From contig JAZUNZ010000051.1 of the NCBI GenBank assembly GCA_045604405.1, positions 1 through 32,409 of the forward strand: 32,409 nt of DNA, in the 5' to 3' direction. This DNA comes from UMGS1649 sp045604405. Its GTDB lineage: Bacteria; Bacillota; Clostridia; TANB77; CAG-465. Below are positions 14,131-22,799 of this stretch, piece after piece (the first letter of the stretch is position 1; each line of letters opens with the position of its first letter). Below the pieces are notes generated by a model. That model had not been told where the DNA came from. It saw nothing but the letters and a program-made list of their open reading frames with translations, and ran no database searches. Both the position numbers and the translations under genes were made by a program.

Positions 14131-14603
14131 TAGAATATTCCTCCCATATATGTCGCTTTTGGATATACCTTTAGCATTTCTTCCCATTGTACAACAAACC
14201 TATCTGCAAATTTATATATAAATTTACCAGAACCTGTTGGCGTAAATACGTTTGCATATGTCTCAATAAAAATAATTTTTGCGCCAAAAAGCTTTCCTAT
14301 AATACACATTGGCATTGCTGTATGAGTGCCTGTTGTAACTATTGCATGAGGTCGTATTTTTATAAATAGCCACAAGGATTTTATAGTATTCCAAGTTACT
14401 TTAAAAAAGTATTTAATTTTTTTTATCCTTGTACCATATACTAAATAATGCATTCTGTGTTTATATTCGTCTTTAAGCGATATTGTAGACTTTGTCTTTT
14501 CAGTTATTAGATGGTAGTCATAATTATCAAAAATCGGTTTTAACATCATAAGCTCGGAAAAATGACCACCTGTACTAGAAATAAATATAACTCGTTTTTT
14601 CAC
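14130..14603 (-). CDS. Alg14/PssD-like membrane partner of the glycosyltransferase
   Basis: A 157-aa protein that recruits the Alg13-like subunit to the membrane and binds the acceptor. The hallmark SSTGGHFSELMML (about residues 8-20), TTGTHTAMPMCIIGKLFGAKIIFIE and KFADRFVVQWEE are present. The best start is GTG at 14603 with a GGAGAG site, giving KKRVIFISSTGGH; an ATG at 14648 would overlap the GT2 gene and lacks support. Confidence 0.92.
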   Translation of the reverse strand: MKKRVIFISSTGGHFSELMMLKPIFDNYDYHLITEKTKSTISLKDEYKHRMHYLVYGTRIKKIKYFFKVTWNTIKSLWLFIKIRPHAIVTTGTHTAMPMCIIGKLFGAKIIFIETYANVFTPTGSGKFIYKFADRFVVQWEEMLKVYPKATYMGGIF

Positions 14604-14628
14604 GAAAGCTCTCTCCTTCCAATTTGCG

Positions 14629-15615
14629 CTAATTATATTTTTTCCCACTTTGTACCATATAATTCATATGGCTTAAAAATTTATTAAAGTGTTTTATATA
14701 AACTCCTTTTATTCCCATGGTTTTCAAATATTTATTCTTTTTGTAGTCTGGAAAATATTCGTATACTTTGGCAAATGCATACGCTATTCCTTTATTATAT
14801 TTTTCTTTATCCCTACATTTTGCTAAACGTTTTGGAAACGTTGCAAAAGCGTATCTGGCATATAAATATTCCAGTTCATTTTTATATTCATCGTATACAC
14901 CTTGCGACATGTAATAATCTATTACACTTGCCATATTGTTTATTATATCATAAAGTTTATCATTATATGTATATGTAAGTGAATTTTTTCTTTGCAAATA
15001 ATTATATAGAGGTTTTTTAACCACGCCTATACTATTTATATCTGGATATAACTTAAGTAAATATTCCATGTCTTCATACCATACACCTGAAGAAAACTTG
15101 ATCTTCTTTAGCAGTTGCGTTTTATATATTTTGTTCCATAATACTGGATACTGCACTATCACAGTCTCTTTTATCTTGTTTTTATGGTATAAATCTTTAT
15201 CATATCCCGAAGAAACTAAATCAACAGTATCATTATCCTCATATACTATTTTTATATCACATGCAATGACATCAAAATCATATTCATTTAATTTTTCCAT
15301 CATTAAGTCTAACATATCTATATGTATAGAATCATCGCTATCAATAAAAGTTATATATGGTGCCGAAGCCTGTTTAACTCCCAAATTTCTAGTATCACTT
15401 ATGCCAGAGTTTTCCTTCTTTATATATACAATTTTATCCTGATACTTTTGTTTAAACTCCAATATAATCTGTTCTGAATTATCTGGACTTCCATCATTTA
15501 TTATAATAAGCTCAAAGTCTTGAAATTTATTTTCAAATATACTAGTTAAGCATTTTCTTAAATATTTTTCTGTATTATATACGGGAAGTACTATACTTAA
15601 TTTTGGTGAAATCAT
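14629..15615 (-). CDS. Family 2 glycosyltransferase
   Basis: A 328-aa inverting GT-A glycosyltransferase for repeat-unit assembly on the inner membrane face. LSIVLPVYNTEKYLRKCL opens the Rossmann-like fold, NDGSPDNS follows, the DxD metal motif is FIDSDDS (about residue 92), and a WYEDMEYL catalytic-region motif lies near 180. Donor and acceptor cannot be read from sequence. The ATG follows AGGAGGAG and overlaps the polymerase stop as ATGA, so the two are coupled. Confidence 0.95.
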   Translation of the reverse strand: MISPKLSIVLPVYNTEKYLRKCLTSIFENKFQDFELIIINDGSPDNSEQIILEFKQKYQDKIVYIKKENSGISDTRNLGVKQASAPYITFIDSDDSIHIDMLDLMMEKLNEYDFDVIACDIKIVYEDNDTVDLVSSGYDKDLYHKNKIKETVIVQYPVLWNKIYKTQLLKKIKFSSGVWYEDMEYLLKLYPDINSIGVVKKPLYNYLQRKNSLTYTYNDKLYDIINNMASVIDYYMSQGVYDEYKNELEYLYARYAFATFPKRLAKCRDKEKYNKGIAYAFAKVYEYFPDYKKNKYLKTMGIKGVYIKHFNKFLSHMNYMVQSGKKYN

Positions 15616-17198
15616 AACGGCTCCTCCTTTCTAAAAAAGTTTATAACTATTCCTGCGACTACTCCAAGGTAAATTGAAATGATATATTCATCTATTACAT
15701 GGCCTGCAAAAAAACCAATAAAATATGCCATTACAATAGCTAAAACAAACACAGCAAATTCAATGTTTATAATATTTGCCATATGTTTTTTGTTTTTATA
15801 CAAGGAATAAAGTATTCCGAAAACAAATGGTGAAATAAATAGTACAATTCCTATAACACCCAAGTTATAATAATGCGATATAATATCATTTTCTATCATA
15901 TACCCTCTACTGTTTAAAGGTGTTGCTCCCATACCAAACAATGTGTCTAGTACTTGGTTATTGTTGTTTGCCTTTATTCTTTTTATTATAGCAAATTGGC
16001 GGCCTCTATTATCTCCCTTAACAGCCATTGGTTCTTCAAAAATATTAAGCCAAAAATCCAAATCATCAGTATATGGATATATCTCTAAAATATATTTTTT
16101 TGTTATATTATGATAGCCATATGTTTCGGATATATATTTCGCCTTGACATCATCTAACAGATTATCGCTTTTTGCACCTAAGTATTCTTGCATTTTTTCT
16201 TCGTTTTGAAGCATATTTTTAAAGTCCTCAATTTGAATAAATTGAGTTCCACCCATTTCAACGAGGTCTTCATTATACATACCTTCATATTCTGAGGCAA
16301 AAGACCTATTATGCGCTGGCGAATGCAAATATAAAATGGAGCCTATTAATAATATTATTGCAAAATATATTAATGGTTGCATATTAAGCTTAAATTTTTT
16401 AGTAAAATGTAAAATAGTATACATAACCACTATTGCTATCGATACGAGTATCCATCCATAATTTGCGACTCTTGTTCCTACAAGCACCATACTGATTATT
16501 TGTACAAGAAGTATTAAATACAAATGTAATTTATTTTCTCTTAGCGCATAATATGTGACTATTGGTAGAAGGAATACTAACAGCGCTCCTATTTGATTTG
16601 CTGAAACAAAATATCCTTTAGATAGTGTCTCCTTATATGAAAGATTATCTATAGTAAACCAGTCTATTACATTATACTCAATGAAATCGTTTACCTGAGA
16701 ATATGATGCAAAAGATGTCTCAAGAAGATTTGTAGTAATAATTACCAGCGAAACTATACAAGTAACGCAAGCAATGACCTTTAAAACCTCATCTTTTGAC
16801 GGCCTTGTTATTACAACTATATATATTAAAATAACTGGAATAACAAGTCTTAATACATATAAAAGTTCTGTTAGTACGTTATATATATTCTCAGTTATAA
16901 AATAACCATTAAAGCTTACAATGTTTATATGGTGTAGTATTGTATATACAATTATTGCAAGCAAATATAGTAGTATTATATATATATATTTTATATGGTA
17001 TTTAAACTTTATTTGACTGATTACAACGACAGCAAACATACCTATTACAAATATAGTTCTAATCATTGTTACAATAGATATTCCAAATATATCTAATTGC
17101 TCGCCTACAATTCCCATGTATATATCTAAAATGGGTTGTATGCTTAAAAATATTATGAGTATGTTGTTAAGTATGTCATATAGCTTCTTCTGTTTCAA
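15612..17198 (-). CDS. O-antigen/capsule polymerase-like membrane protein (Wzy type)
   Basis: A 528-aa protein with about a dozen hydrophobic segments and one long extracytoplasmic stretch (about residues 290-410) before the last helices, the usual shape of Wzy/O-antigen ligase-like proteins. It would join repeat units on the outer membrane face after flipping. Sequence conservation in this family is low, so the assignment rests on topology and operon context with a flippase. The start codon is TTG at 17198, with GGAGG inside the end of the upstream GT4 gene. Confidence 0.8.
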   Translation of the reverse strand: MKQKKLYDILNNILIIFLSIQPILDIYMGIVGEQLDIFGISIVTMIRTIFVIGMFAVVVISQIKFKYHIKYIYIILLYLLAIIVYTILHHINIVSFNGYFITENIYNVLTELLYVLRLVIPVILIYIVVITRPSKDEVLKVIACVTCIVSLVIITTNLLETSFASYSQVNDFIEYNVIDWFTIDNLSYKETLSKGYFVSANQIGALLVFLLPIVTYYALRENKLHLYLILLVQIISMVLVGTRVANYGWILVSIAIVVMYTILHFTKKFKLNMQPLIYFAIILLIGSILYLHSPAHNRSFASEYEGMYNEDLVEMGGTQFIQIEDFKNMLQNEEKMQEYLGAKSDNLLDDVKAKYISETYGYHNITKKYILEIYPYTDDLDFWLNIFEEPMAVKGDNRGRQFAIIKRIKANNNNQVLDTLFGMGATPLNSRGYMIENDIISHYYNLGVIGIVLFISPFVFGILYSLYKNKKHMANIINIEFAVFVLAIVMAYFIGFFAGHVIDEYIISIYLGVVAGIVINFFRKEEPL

Positions 17199-17199
17199 T

Positions 17200-18369
17200 T
17201 TATTCCTCCAATAGTTTGTTTATTTGATCTATTATTTCATTGTTTTTATTGTCATATGAATAATCTTTTACATTGCTTTTTAGTTTTAAAACAAGATCTT
17301 CGTCGAGTATGACCTTTTTCAAGCCTTCATATATACCTTGTTTAGAACTTTCCACAACTAGTCCAAATTTATTTTGAATTAATTCCTCCGCATTTGCAAC
17401 TGAGGTTGTAATTACAGGAAGCTTCAAAGTTAATGCCTCTACTCTGACCATTCCAAACGACTCGCTTCTAGATGACAAAACAAACAAATCACATATATTC
17501 ATTAAAGCGTATGGATTTATCTTTATTTTGTTGGTATCTATTATATCTATATATTTGTTCAAATTTAGTCGCTTTATATCACTGTTTAATCTTTTTTCAT
17601 CATCACCATATCCTATAATATACATATGGGTATTAGAAATATCTACACTCTCTTCTAGCTTAGAAAAGGCGTCTATAATTCTATCAAAACCTTTTTCTGG
17701 ACAAAATCTACCAAGAGCTACAAGGTTCAATTTGCTCTTGTCTATATCTAGTTGAATTTCATCATTTGCTTTCTCTAATATTGTCTTAGTATCTATATAG
17801 TTTTCGATAATAAAAGTCTTGTCTATATTACCATATATATCACAGAAAGACTCTTTTGCATCTTGTGACACTGTTATATGTTTATCAAACATGTTAAATA
17901 TTTTCTTAAAAGTATTTTCGTATTTTTTTGTTTTATTATAAGTTGCATAGTCTTCATGTATCCAATTAATCTTTCTTTTAGTATTACCATATGCTACAAA
18001 AGCTGAACAAAAACCAGCTTTAAAAGCAATCTCTATATCATAATCTGATAGATTTAGTTTTTTCCTTTGCTTTGATATAAATTTGCCTATGTTGCCACAT
18101 TTTAATCTTAATGACATTGCTATTTTCTTAATAGCAGACACAAATTTAAAGTTTTTAATTAGGTATTTTATATCCTGATCAATTATATTAAAAGCTTTAT
18201 TGCCATATATAACTTTTGCTTTTACGTTCTCTAATCTGTCGCCGTTATCATGAAGAACTAGCACAGTTATATCCAAATTTGCGTTGTCTAGATTATTTAT
18301 TATATTTTCTAAAAGGATACTTACGCCACCTAATTTTCGCTCATCAACTACGAACAATACTTTTTTCAT
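17200..18369 (-). CDS. Family 4 glycosyltransferase
   Basis: A 389-aa retaining GT-B glycosyltransferase. The N-terminal half begins KKVLFVVDERKLGGVSILLENI. The C-terminal half has ALGRFCPEKGFDRIIDAF (about residue 215) and SRSESFGMVRVEALTLKLPVITT, with the conserved E-x7-E donor-binding region. It acts in the cytosol on the growing lipid-linked unit. ATG start with AGGTG, 4 bp after the Fe-S protein gene. Confidence 0.95.
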   Translation of the reverse strand: MKKVLFVVDERKLGGVSILLENIINNLDNANLDITVLVLHDNGDRLENVKAKVIYGNKAFNIIDQDIKYLIKNFKFVSAIKKIAMSLRLKCGNIGKFISKQRKKLNLSDYDIEIAFKAGFCSAFVAYGNTKRKINWIHEDYATYNKTKKYENTFKKIFNMFDKHITVSQDAKESFCDIYGNIDKTFIIENYIDTKTILEKANDEIQLDIDKSKLNLVALGRFCPEKGFDRIIDAFSKLEESVDISNTHMYIIGYGDDEKRLNSDIKRLNLNKYIDIIDTNKIKINPYALMNICDLFVLSSRSESFGMVRVEALTLKLPVITTSVANAEELIQNKFGLVVESSKQGIYEGLKKVILDEDLVLKLKSNVKDYSYDNKNNEIIDQINKLLEE

Positions 18370-18373
18370 TATT

Positions 18374-19507
18374 TCACCTGTTTCTTATTTTGTTTATTAG
18401 CCTTCTTATAAGACGTTCTCTGCTCATTTTATTTATATAGTTTAGAATTTCCTCATCTTTTTTATTATCTAAATTTTTAAAGAATTTTTCTCTATTTCTA
18501 TGAGGCTTATCTGGTACCTTGTGGTTATATTTAAATACATCTATGCTATCTTCTAATTTATATAGCTTAAGGCCTTCAACTTCCTCAAAAAAACTTTCTC
18601 CTTTTTTGGTATTTAGTAAAACAAGAGACGTTCCCTCTTTATAGTCTTTAATATCTGTTAGCTTATTCACTCCCCAGAAGTCCCCAAGCGTTATATCCGC
18701 ATAATTAAATGGTTTTATAAACTTGCATGAGTAACAACATGGTCTGTTAATTATCGCCCTTAAAAACGCCGTTAAAAACGTTAACTCGTCTTCCTTTTTA
18801 CCATTTTCATATTCTACTATAGGGACTAAATTATCCCAACCATTAGATTTTGCTCTAAAAGAATAACTTTTTACTTTACTTCCAGCTCTTAACTCTAAAG
18901 CTTTAATATATTTCTTAAACACTTTAGGAGACGGATTTGCGTGACAAATTATATCACACATAATAAGATTTGGATAGTCATGGTTTAAGTACGTTGTAAG
19001 GCCATGGCATTGGCAAGGCGTACCTGTAAATAATACTTGTCTATCTTCTTGCAAATCTTTTTTTACACTTTCATATATTCCCAATATGTTGCTTCTTAAA
19101 TATTTTGAACCACGGAACCTTTCTGCCTCTTTAAGACTTGTAGCTCTTGTGTGAACTACCTCAAAGCTATCGCTATACGCTACACCATAGCACACGCTGT
19201 TTTCTTTCGAAAATAATTTTTCTATTAGTGCAGAATATGCGCCTCCGGAAGTACTTTTAGATAAAATATCTTTATTGTTGTTTATGGCTGCATATGCCGT
19301 ATATTTTCTATCTTGTTCGGTAGAATAATTACTACATATTCTTAAACACTTGCCACACTTTATACATTTTTCATCTATAATTACTGGATATATAAATCCC
19401 TCGACATCTTCTACCATTTCAATTGCATCTTTAGGACAAACTAGCGCACATGCTGTACAGCCATTACATGTAACTTTATCCTTTGTTTTTAAGTAGATAT
19501 TTTCCAA
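18374..19507 (-). CDS. Coenzyme F420 hydrogenase/dehydrogenase beta-subunit-like Fe-S protein
   Basis: A 377-aa protein with an N-terminal 2[4Fe-4S] ferredoxin domain (CNGCTACALVCP near residue 15 and CIKCGKCLRICS near 47), then FrhB-type N- and C-terminal domains (GGAYSALIEKL; FTGTPCQCHGL; CYSCKF; ADITLGDFWG). Such proteins often sit beside polysaccharide pyruvyl transferases in surface-polysaccharide clusters, as here, where they are assumed to carry out a redox or flavin-dependent step on the sugar. The exact reaction is not known. TTG start with a GGGGAGA site. Confidence 0.92.
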   Translation of the reverse strand: MENIYLKTKDKVTCNGCTACALVCPKDAIEMVEDVEGFIYPVIIDEKCIKCGKCLRICSNYSTEQDRKYTAYAAINNNKDILSKSTSGGAYSALIEKLFSKENSVCYGVAYSDSFEVVHTRATSLKEAERFRGSKYLRSNILGIYESVKKDLQEDRQVLFTGTPCQCHGLTTYLNHDYPNLIMCDIICHANPSPKVFKKYIKALELRAGSKVKSYSFRAKSNGWDNLVPIVEYENGKKEDELTFLTAFLRAIINRPCCYSCKFIKPFNYADITLGDFWGVNKLTDIKDYKEGTSLVLLNTKKGESFFEEVEGLKLYKLEDSIDVFKYNHKVPDKPHRNREKFFKNLDNKKDEEILNYINKMSRERLIRRLINKIRNR

Positions 19508-19508
19508 A

Positions 19509-20924
19509 TTAGTTCTCCCCTTTTGAAAATTTTCTTTTTATTATTTTCCCAAGTGACTTAAATGAGTTTTTATTGTATAAAATTGAGAATAATATTATTC
19601 CAACGCACATAACTACATTTAACCAGTCTATATTTATATAATACATTACATACGTTAAAGCAAACACCACAAATAATGCTGCTAACATCTTAAAATCTAG
19701 TTTAAGTTTTACATGTTTTCTACAATCGATTGCTCGGTATATAAACATAGTAAGATATGCAATCGCTGTAGAAAGTGATGCTGCGTATAATCCTATTTTC
19801 TTAATTAATAGTACATTTACAACTATGTTAATAACTGCTGCAAAAAACGAAGTTTTAGATATATCAAAAGAGCGTTTCTTTGCAACATATATTGCGCTTA
19901 TTAGCCCCACACCTACATTAAATAATGAGGATAACATAAGCAGTGGTATTTGATTGTATGCTTCACCAAACTTTTCGTTTATAAGCAAAGGAAATACAAA
20001 TGGTGTTACTCCTATTATAATTAACGCAAAACACGCAAAAACTTTAAAGCCTGTATTTATTGTTTTAGAAAAGTATTCGTCTTTATCTTGGTCGTTTATA
20101 TGTACTGCGGCTGATTCAGTCCAAGCAATATTGAATATGTTGTACACGTTTATAAACATACCAGAAAATTTATTTGCTGCTGCATAAATGCCGTTTGCAG
20201 CAACACTTAACATACTAGATATTATAGTTCTATCTGATACGTTTATAACCCACCAAGATATTGCGTTTGGAATTAAAGCTGCAGAATACTTGCACATTGC
20301 CTTTAAAAGCTTTTTATCAAACATGCTAAAGGAAATATATTTGTACGTTTTCTTTGAGAATATAAGATAAATTGCGGCAAGCATATTTGCAATAAATATA
20401 GCTAAAAACATTCCTGCTACGCCAAACTTTAATACTACTATAAATAGTACATTTAATATTACTGTAAAAGCTGCAACTATAAAGCTGCCTATAGAATACT
20501 GTTTGTTATGTCCTAACCCTCTTGCTACCTGCAGCATTAATGTAGATAGTATATTTGCTAACACATTTATTAGTAAATAATATTTATATTCGTTAGATAC
20601 AAGTGGCGATATACACATAAAGATAGCAGTGTATATAATTATTCCTATAACCACAAGTAAAAAGGCACTAGTTATAAGTTTAGTTTTATCTTGATCATTC
20701 TCTCTTGCATCTATTAGAAATCTAAATAATGCTTGTTCAATTTGTATAGTAAGTATTGGTACCAAAAACGCTACTATTGTATTAAACAAATCTACTATAC
20801 CAAATTCTGTTGTTGAAAATACTGCAGTATAAAGAGGAAGTAAAAAGAAACTTATCATTTGAGTACATACTCTTCCTATTGTTATTATCCCAGTATTCTT
20901 TATTAACTCTTTTTCTCTAGACAT
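19509..20924 (-). CDS. Polysaccharide flippase (Wzx, MOP superfamily)
   Basis: A 471-aa membrane protein with about 12-14 helices, matching the oligosaccharide flippase family that moves lipid-linked repeat units across the membrane. The start MSREKELIKNTGIITIGRV with FFLLPLYTAVFSTTEFGIVDL is typical. A C-terminal basic tail (KIIKRKFSKGEN) follows the last helix. ATG overlaps the pyruvyl-transferase gene by 8 bp. Together with the Wzy-like protein it points to a Wzx/Wzy-dependent pathway. Confidence 0.94.
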   Translation of the reverse strand: MSREKELIKNTGIITIGRVCTQMISFFLLPLYTAVFSTTEFGIVDLFNTIVAFLVPILTIQIEQALFRFLIDARENDQDKTKLITSAFLLVVIGIIIYTAIFMCISPLVSNEYKYYLLINVLANILSTLMLQVARGLGHNKQYSIGSFIVAAFTVILNVLFIVVLKFGVAGMFLAIFIANMLAAIYLIFSKKTYKYISFSMFDKKLLKAMCKYSAALIPNAISWWVINVSDRTIISSMLSVAANGIYAAANKFSGMFINVYNIFNIAWTESAAVHINDQDKDEYFSKTINTGFKVFACFALIIIGVTPFVFPLLINEKFGEAYNQIPLLMLSSLFNVGVGLISAIYVAKKRSFDISKTSFFAAVINIVVNVLLIKKIGLYAASLSTAIAYLTMFIYRAIDCRKHVKLKLDFKMLAALFVVFALTYVMYYINIDWLNVVMCVGIILFSILYNKNSFKSLGKIIKRKFSKGEN

Positions 20925-22011
20925 GAGTTATCCCTTTCTTTAAAAAATCCATAGATTTGGCTTTTAAGCCCTCTATTTTATCTTTTACCTTAATGTAATC
21001 TATGTTATCATTAATATTTATCTCTTTTTCGTTTTGTATTATTCTACTGTCAAGCTCCAAGTCATTTAATAAATCTTGTATTCTGCCAGCTCTAGATTTA
21101 GGTAGTACCGAATAGAATTTTCTTTCATAAATTAAACTAAAGACTGTCCCATGGAATGAATTTGTTACTACATATGCCGCATTTTTAAATGCATTTACAA
21201 AGTCAGCTGGGCCATGCGTATATAAACTCACAAGTTCATTCTCATACGCGTTATATTTTCTAAAATGTACTATCTTTAGACCGGTTAATTTAGATAAACA
21301 ATTTGCAATTTTAGTTACCTCATCGCTTTCAAACAACGTATAAACTAAAATGTATTTTTGATAATGCAAATTATTTGTATCGTTTTTATCTATTAATTGA
21401 TCCCACTCCTGTTTACTAAGTAACAGTGTTGGATCTATTACTTTTTCTACATTTTTACCTGTAATGTCTTGTAATTGAGAAATTATACTTTGCTCTCTTA
21501 CAGAGACTAAGTCTAAAGTTGCAAGCTTTTCTTTAAAATCTACAGCATATTTTTGTAATAGTTCTTCATTACCCAAACTTGCACCATACACTATTTTTGT
21601 AATATCTTTAACAACAAAATTTAAAGTGTAGATATCTGATAAACCTCCTGTAAGCTCAGGATTCCATATTTGGTCACTTCCTGCAACTAGGATATCCTTA
21701 TGTTCAATATCTTTTTCAATTTCTTCTTTAGACAAATATACTTTTGAATTAGTATCTAAATACGCATCACTAAAGCTCTTAAAACTTTTTTTCCTTTTTA
21801 AGTTGCGAGGAATGTACCATAAACTTGAAAAAAAAGACTTAAGAGAATTTGTTCTTATTAAGCTATAATCTGAAAGTATCTTTTCATTTTCATAATTTAT
21901 AAACTGAGGACATACATCAAACTTTTTTAATGTCTCTTTTAAGGCATAAGCTTGAAGCGCTGCTCCATAGTTTTCTGCATTATGAAAAGTAAGCATTTTA
22001 GCTTTTTGCAT
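20917..22011 (-). CDS. Polysaccharide pyruvyl transferase family protein
   Basis: A 364-aa member of the polysaccharide pyruvyl transferase (CsaB-like) family, which adds ketal-pyruvate to sugars from phosphoenolpyruvate. TFHNAENYGAALQAYAL opens the fold, VAGSDQIWNPELTGG (about residue 110) and TNSFHGTVFSLIYER (about 295) are the family signatures. Many members in capsule loci have not been tested. The ATG at 22011 has GGTGG 7 nt upstream and lies 19 bp after a consensus -10 box; the frame upstream to 22176 runs through the promoter and is excluded. First gene of the operon. Confidence 0.93.
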   Translation of the reverse strand: MQKAKMLTFHNAENYGAALQAYALKETLKKFDVCPQFINYENEKILSDYSLIRTNSLKSFFSSLWYIPRNLKRKKSFKSFSDAYLDTNSKVYLSKEEIEKDIEHKDILVAGSDQIWNPELTGGLSDIYTLNFVVKDITKIVYGASLGNEELLQKYAVDFKEKLATLDLVSVREQSIISQLQDITGKNVEKVIDPTLLLSKQEWDQLIDKNDTNNLHYQKYILVYTLFESDEVTKIANCLSKLTGLKIVHFRKYNAYENELVSLYTHGPADFVNAFKNAAYVVTNSFHGTVFSLIYERKFYSVLPKSRAGRIQDLLNDLELDSRIIQNEKEININDNIDYIKVKDKIEGLKAKSMDFLKKGITHV

Positions 22012-22029
22012 AATTTTTCCACCTATAAT

Positions 22030-22058
22030 ATTATACCAAATATAGCCGGTTATATCAA
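22030..22058 (-). promoter_or_regulatory. Promoter of the polysaccharide operon
   Basis: On the minus strand TTGATA (22058-22053), a 17-bp spacer, and TATAAT (22035-22030). The -10 is embedded in ATTTGGTATAAT, which is also present in the divergent promoter. The predicted leader before the pyruvyl-transferase ATG is only about 12 nt. Confidence 0.85.
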
Positions 22059-22192
22059 GAAAAAGCGATAAATATATCTGTTTCGACATATACAGAAAAT
22101 ATAGATATAAAATACTATTATTTTTCAAAATTTTAAATAGAACAATTTGGGCAAAACTTTTGTCGTTATTTGCCACTTGAGCATATTATTTC

Positions 22193-22221
22193 TTGACACG
22201 TTTACATAAATTTGGTATAAT
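22193..22221 (+). promoter_or_regulatory. Perfect sigma-A promoter for the orphan plus-strand gene
   Basis: TTGACA (22193-22198), 17-bp spacer, TATAAT (22216-22221): a full consensus promoter, divergent from the polysaccharide operon promoter 135 bp away. The two share the 12-bp string ATTTGGTATAAT. Confidence 0.9.
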
Positions 22222-22262
22222 TGTTTCGTTAGTGCAAATTTTTATACACTTTCAGAAATATC

Positions 22263-22282
22263 TGGGAGCGTATATACTCCCA
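22263..22282 (+). promoter_or_regulatory. Leader hairpin of the orphan gene
   Basis: TGGGAG and CTCCCA form a 6-bp stem with an 8-nt loop in the 5' leader, 10 nt before the GGAGG ribosome binding site at about 22293. It could tune mRNA stability or translation; no known riboswitch class is recognisable in this short leader. Confidence 0.45.
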
Positions 22283-22301
22283 ATGACTATTTGGAGGAAA
22301 A

Positions 22302-22721
22302 ATGAAAACATTAAAAATTATGGAGTATGCAAGAGCTTTTCTTGTAGTTTCTTTTGTCATGTTCCTTATGGTTTTTGGTGCAGTGGCATTTGATCATAAT
22401 GCTGCCAATGAAACTTATTCTACTCTTCAATATTATGATCGGCCACTTGAAAAAGGTTCAGTTTTAAATGATGATGAAGGAATATATTGCTATTTCAAAG
22501 GCGGAAAATTAACAATGATTTTCTACACAGAAATAGATGATACCCTTACTTCTCAAACCTTTGAATGCTGTAACAAAAGGCGATCGCTGTATCTTCTTAA
22601 AAAAGTAGATAAAAGTTATTCTTTTAAGCTTGTAACCAACTCTGGTACAAGAGAAATTTCAAGAGATGAACTAACTCATCTAATCCAAGATTATAATTTT
22701 TCATCTTGGAGTATACTCTAA
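22302..22721 (+). CDS. Unrecognised small exported or membrane-anchored protein
   Basis: A 139-aa protein whose N-terminus has one hydrophobic segment (about residues 11-31, AFLVVSFVMFLMVFGAVAF). The rest is polar, with two adjacent cysteines in FECCNKRR and a Lys/Ser-rich end. I do not recognise a family. ATG follows GGAGG. It has its own consensus promoter, leader hairpin and terminator, and is divergent from the polysaccharide operon. Codon use differs from its neighbours: it contains the window's only in-frame CGG that is clearly read as an amino acid (GAT CGG CCA at 22440-22442) and an AGG CGA TCG run. This hints at a recently acquired gene. Confidence 0.75.
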   Translation: MKTLKIMEYARAFLVVSFVMFLMVFGAVAFDHNAANETYSTLQYYDRPLEKGSVLNDDEGIYCYFKGGKLTMIFYTEIDDTLTSQTFECCNKRRSLYLLKKVDKSYSFKLVTNSGTREISRDELTHLIQDYNFSSWSIL

Positions 22722-22758
22722 CAAATAAGAGGGTCCCTAAAGTGACTCTCTTATTCGT
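22721..22758 (+). terminator. Long hairpin after the orphan gene
   Basis: AATAAGAGGGTC (22724-22735) and GACTCTCTTATT (22744-22755) form a 12-bp stem with one G-U pair and an 8-nt loop, immediately after the TAA. No strong T-run follows on the plus strand, but position between convergent genes favours a terminator. Confidence 0.65.
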
Positions 22759-22760
22759 AT

Positions 22761-22795
22761 AAGAAAAAGGAGATGATTTTCTCATCCTCTTTCTT
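22761..22795 (-). terminator. Terminator after lysS
   Basis: On the minus strand AAGAAAGAGG-ATGA pairs with TCATCTCCTTTTTCTT (about 14 pairs with a 2-nt bulge). The 3' arm is T-rich. It lies 5 bp after the lysS stop codon. Confidence 0.7.
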
Positions 22796-22799
22796 CATA

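Noticed and set aside
22222..22301. Riboswitch in the orphan gene leader.
   Set aside because: The leader is about 75 nt with one short stem and no recognisable conserved core of a known class.
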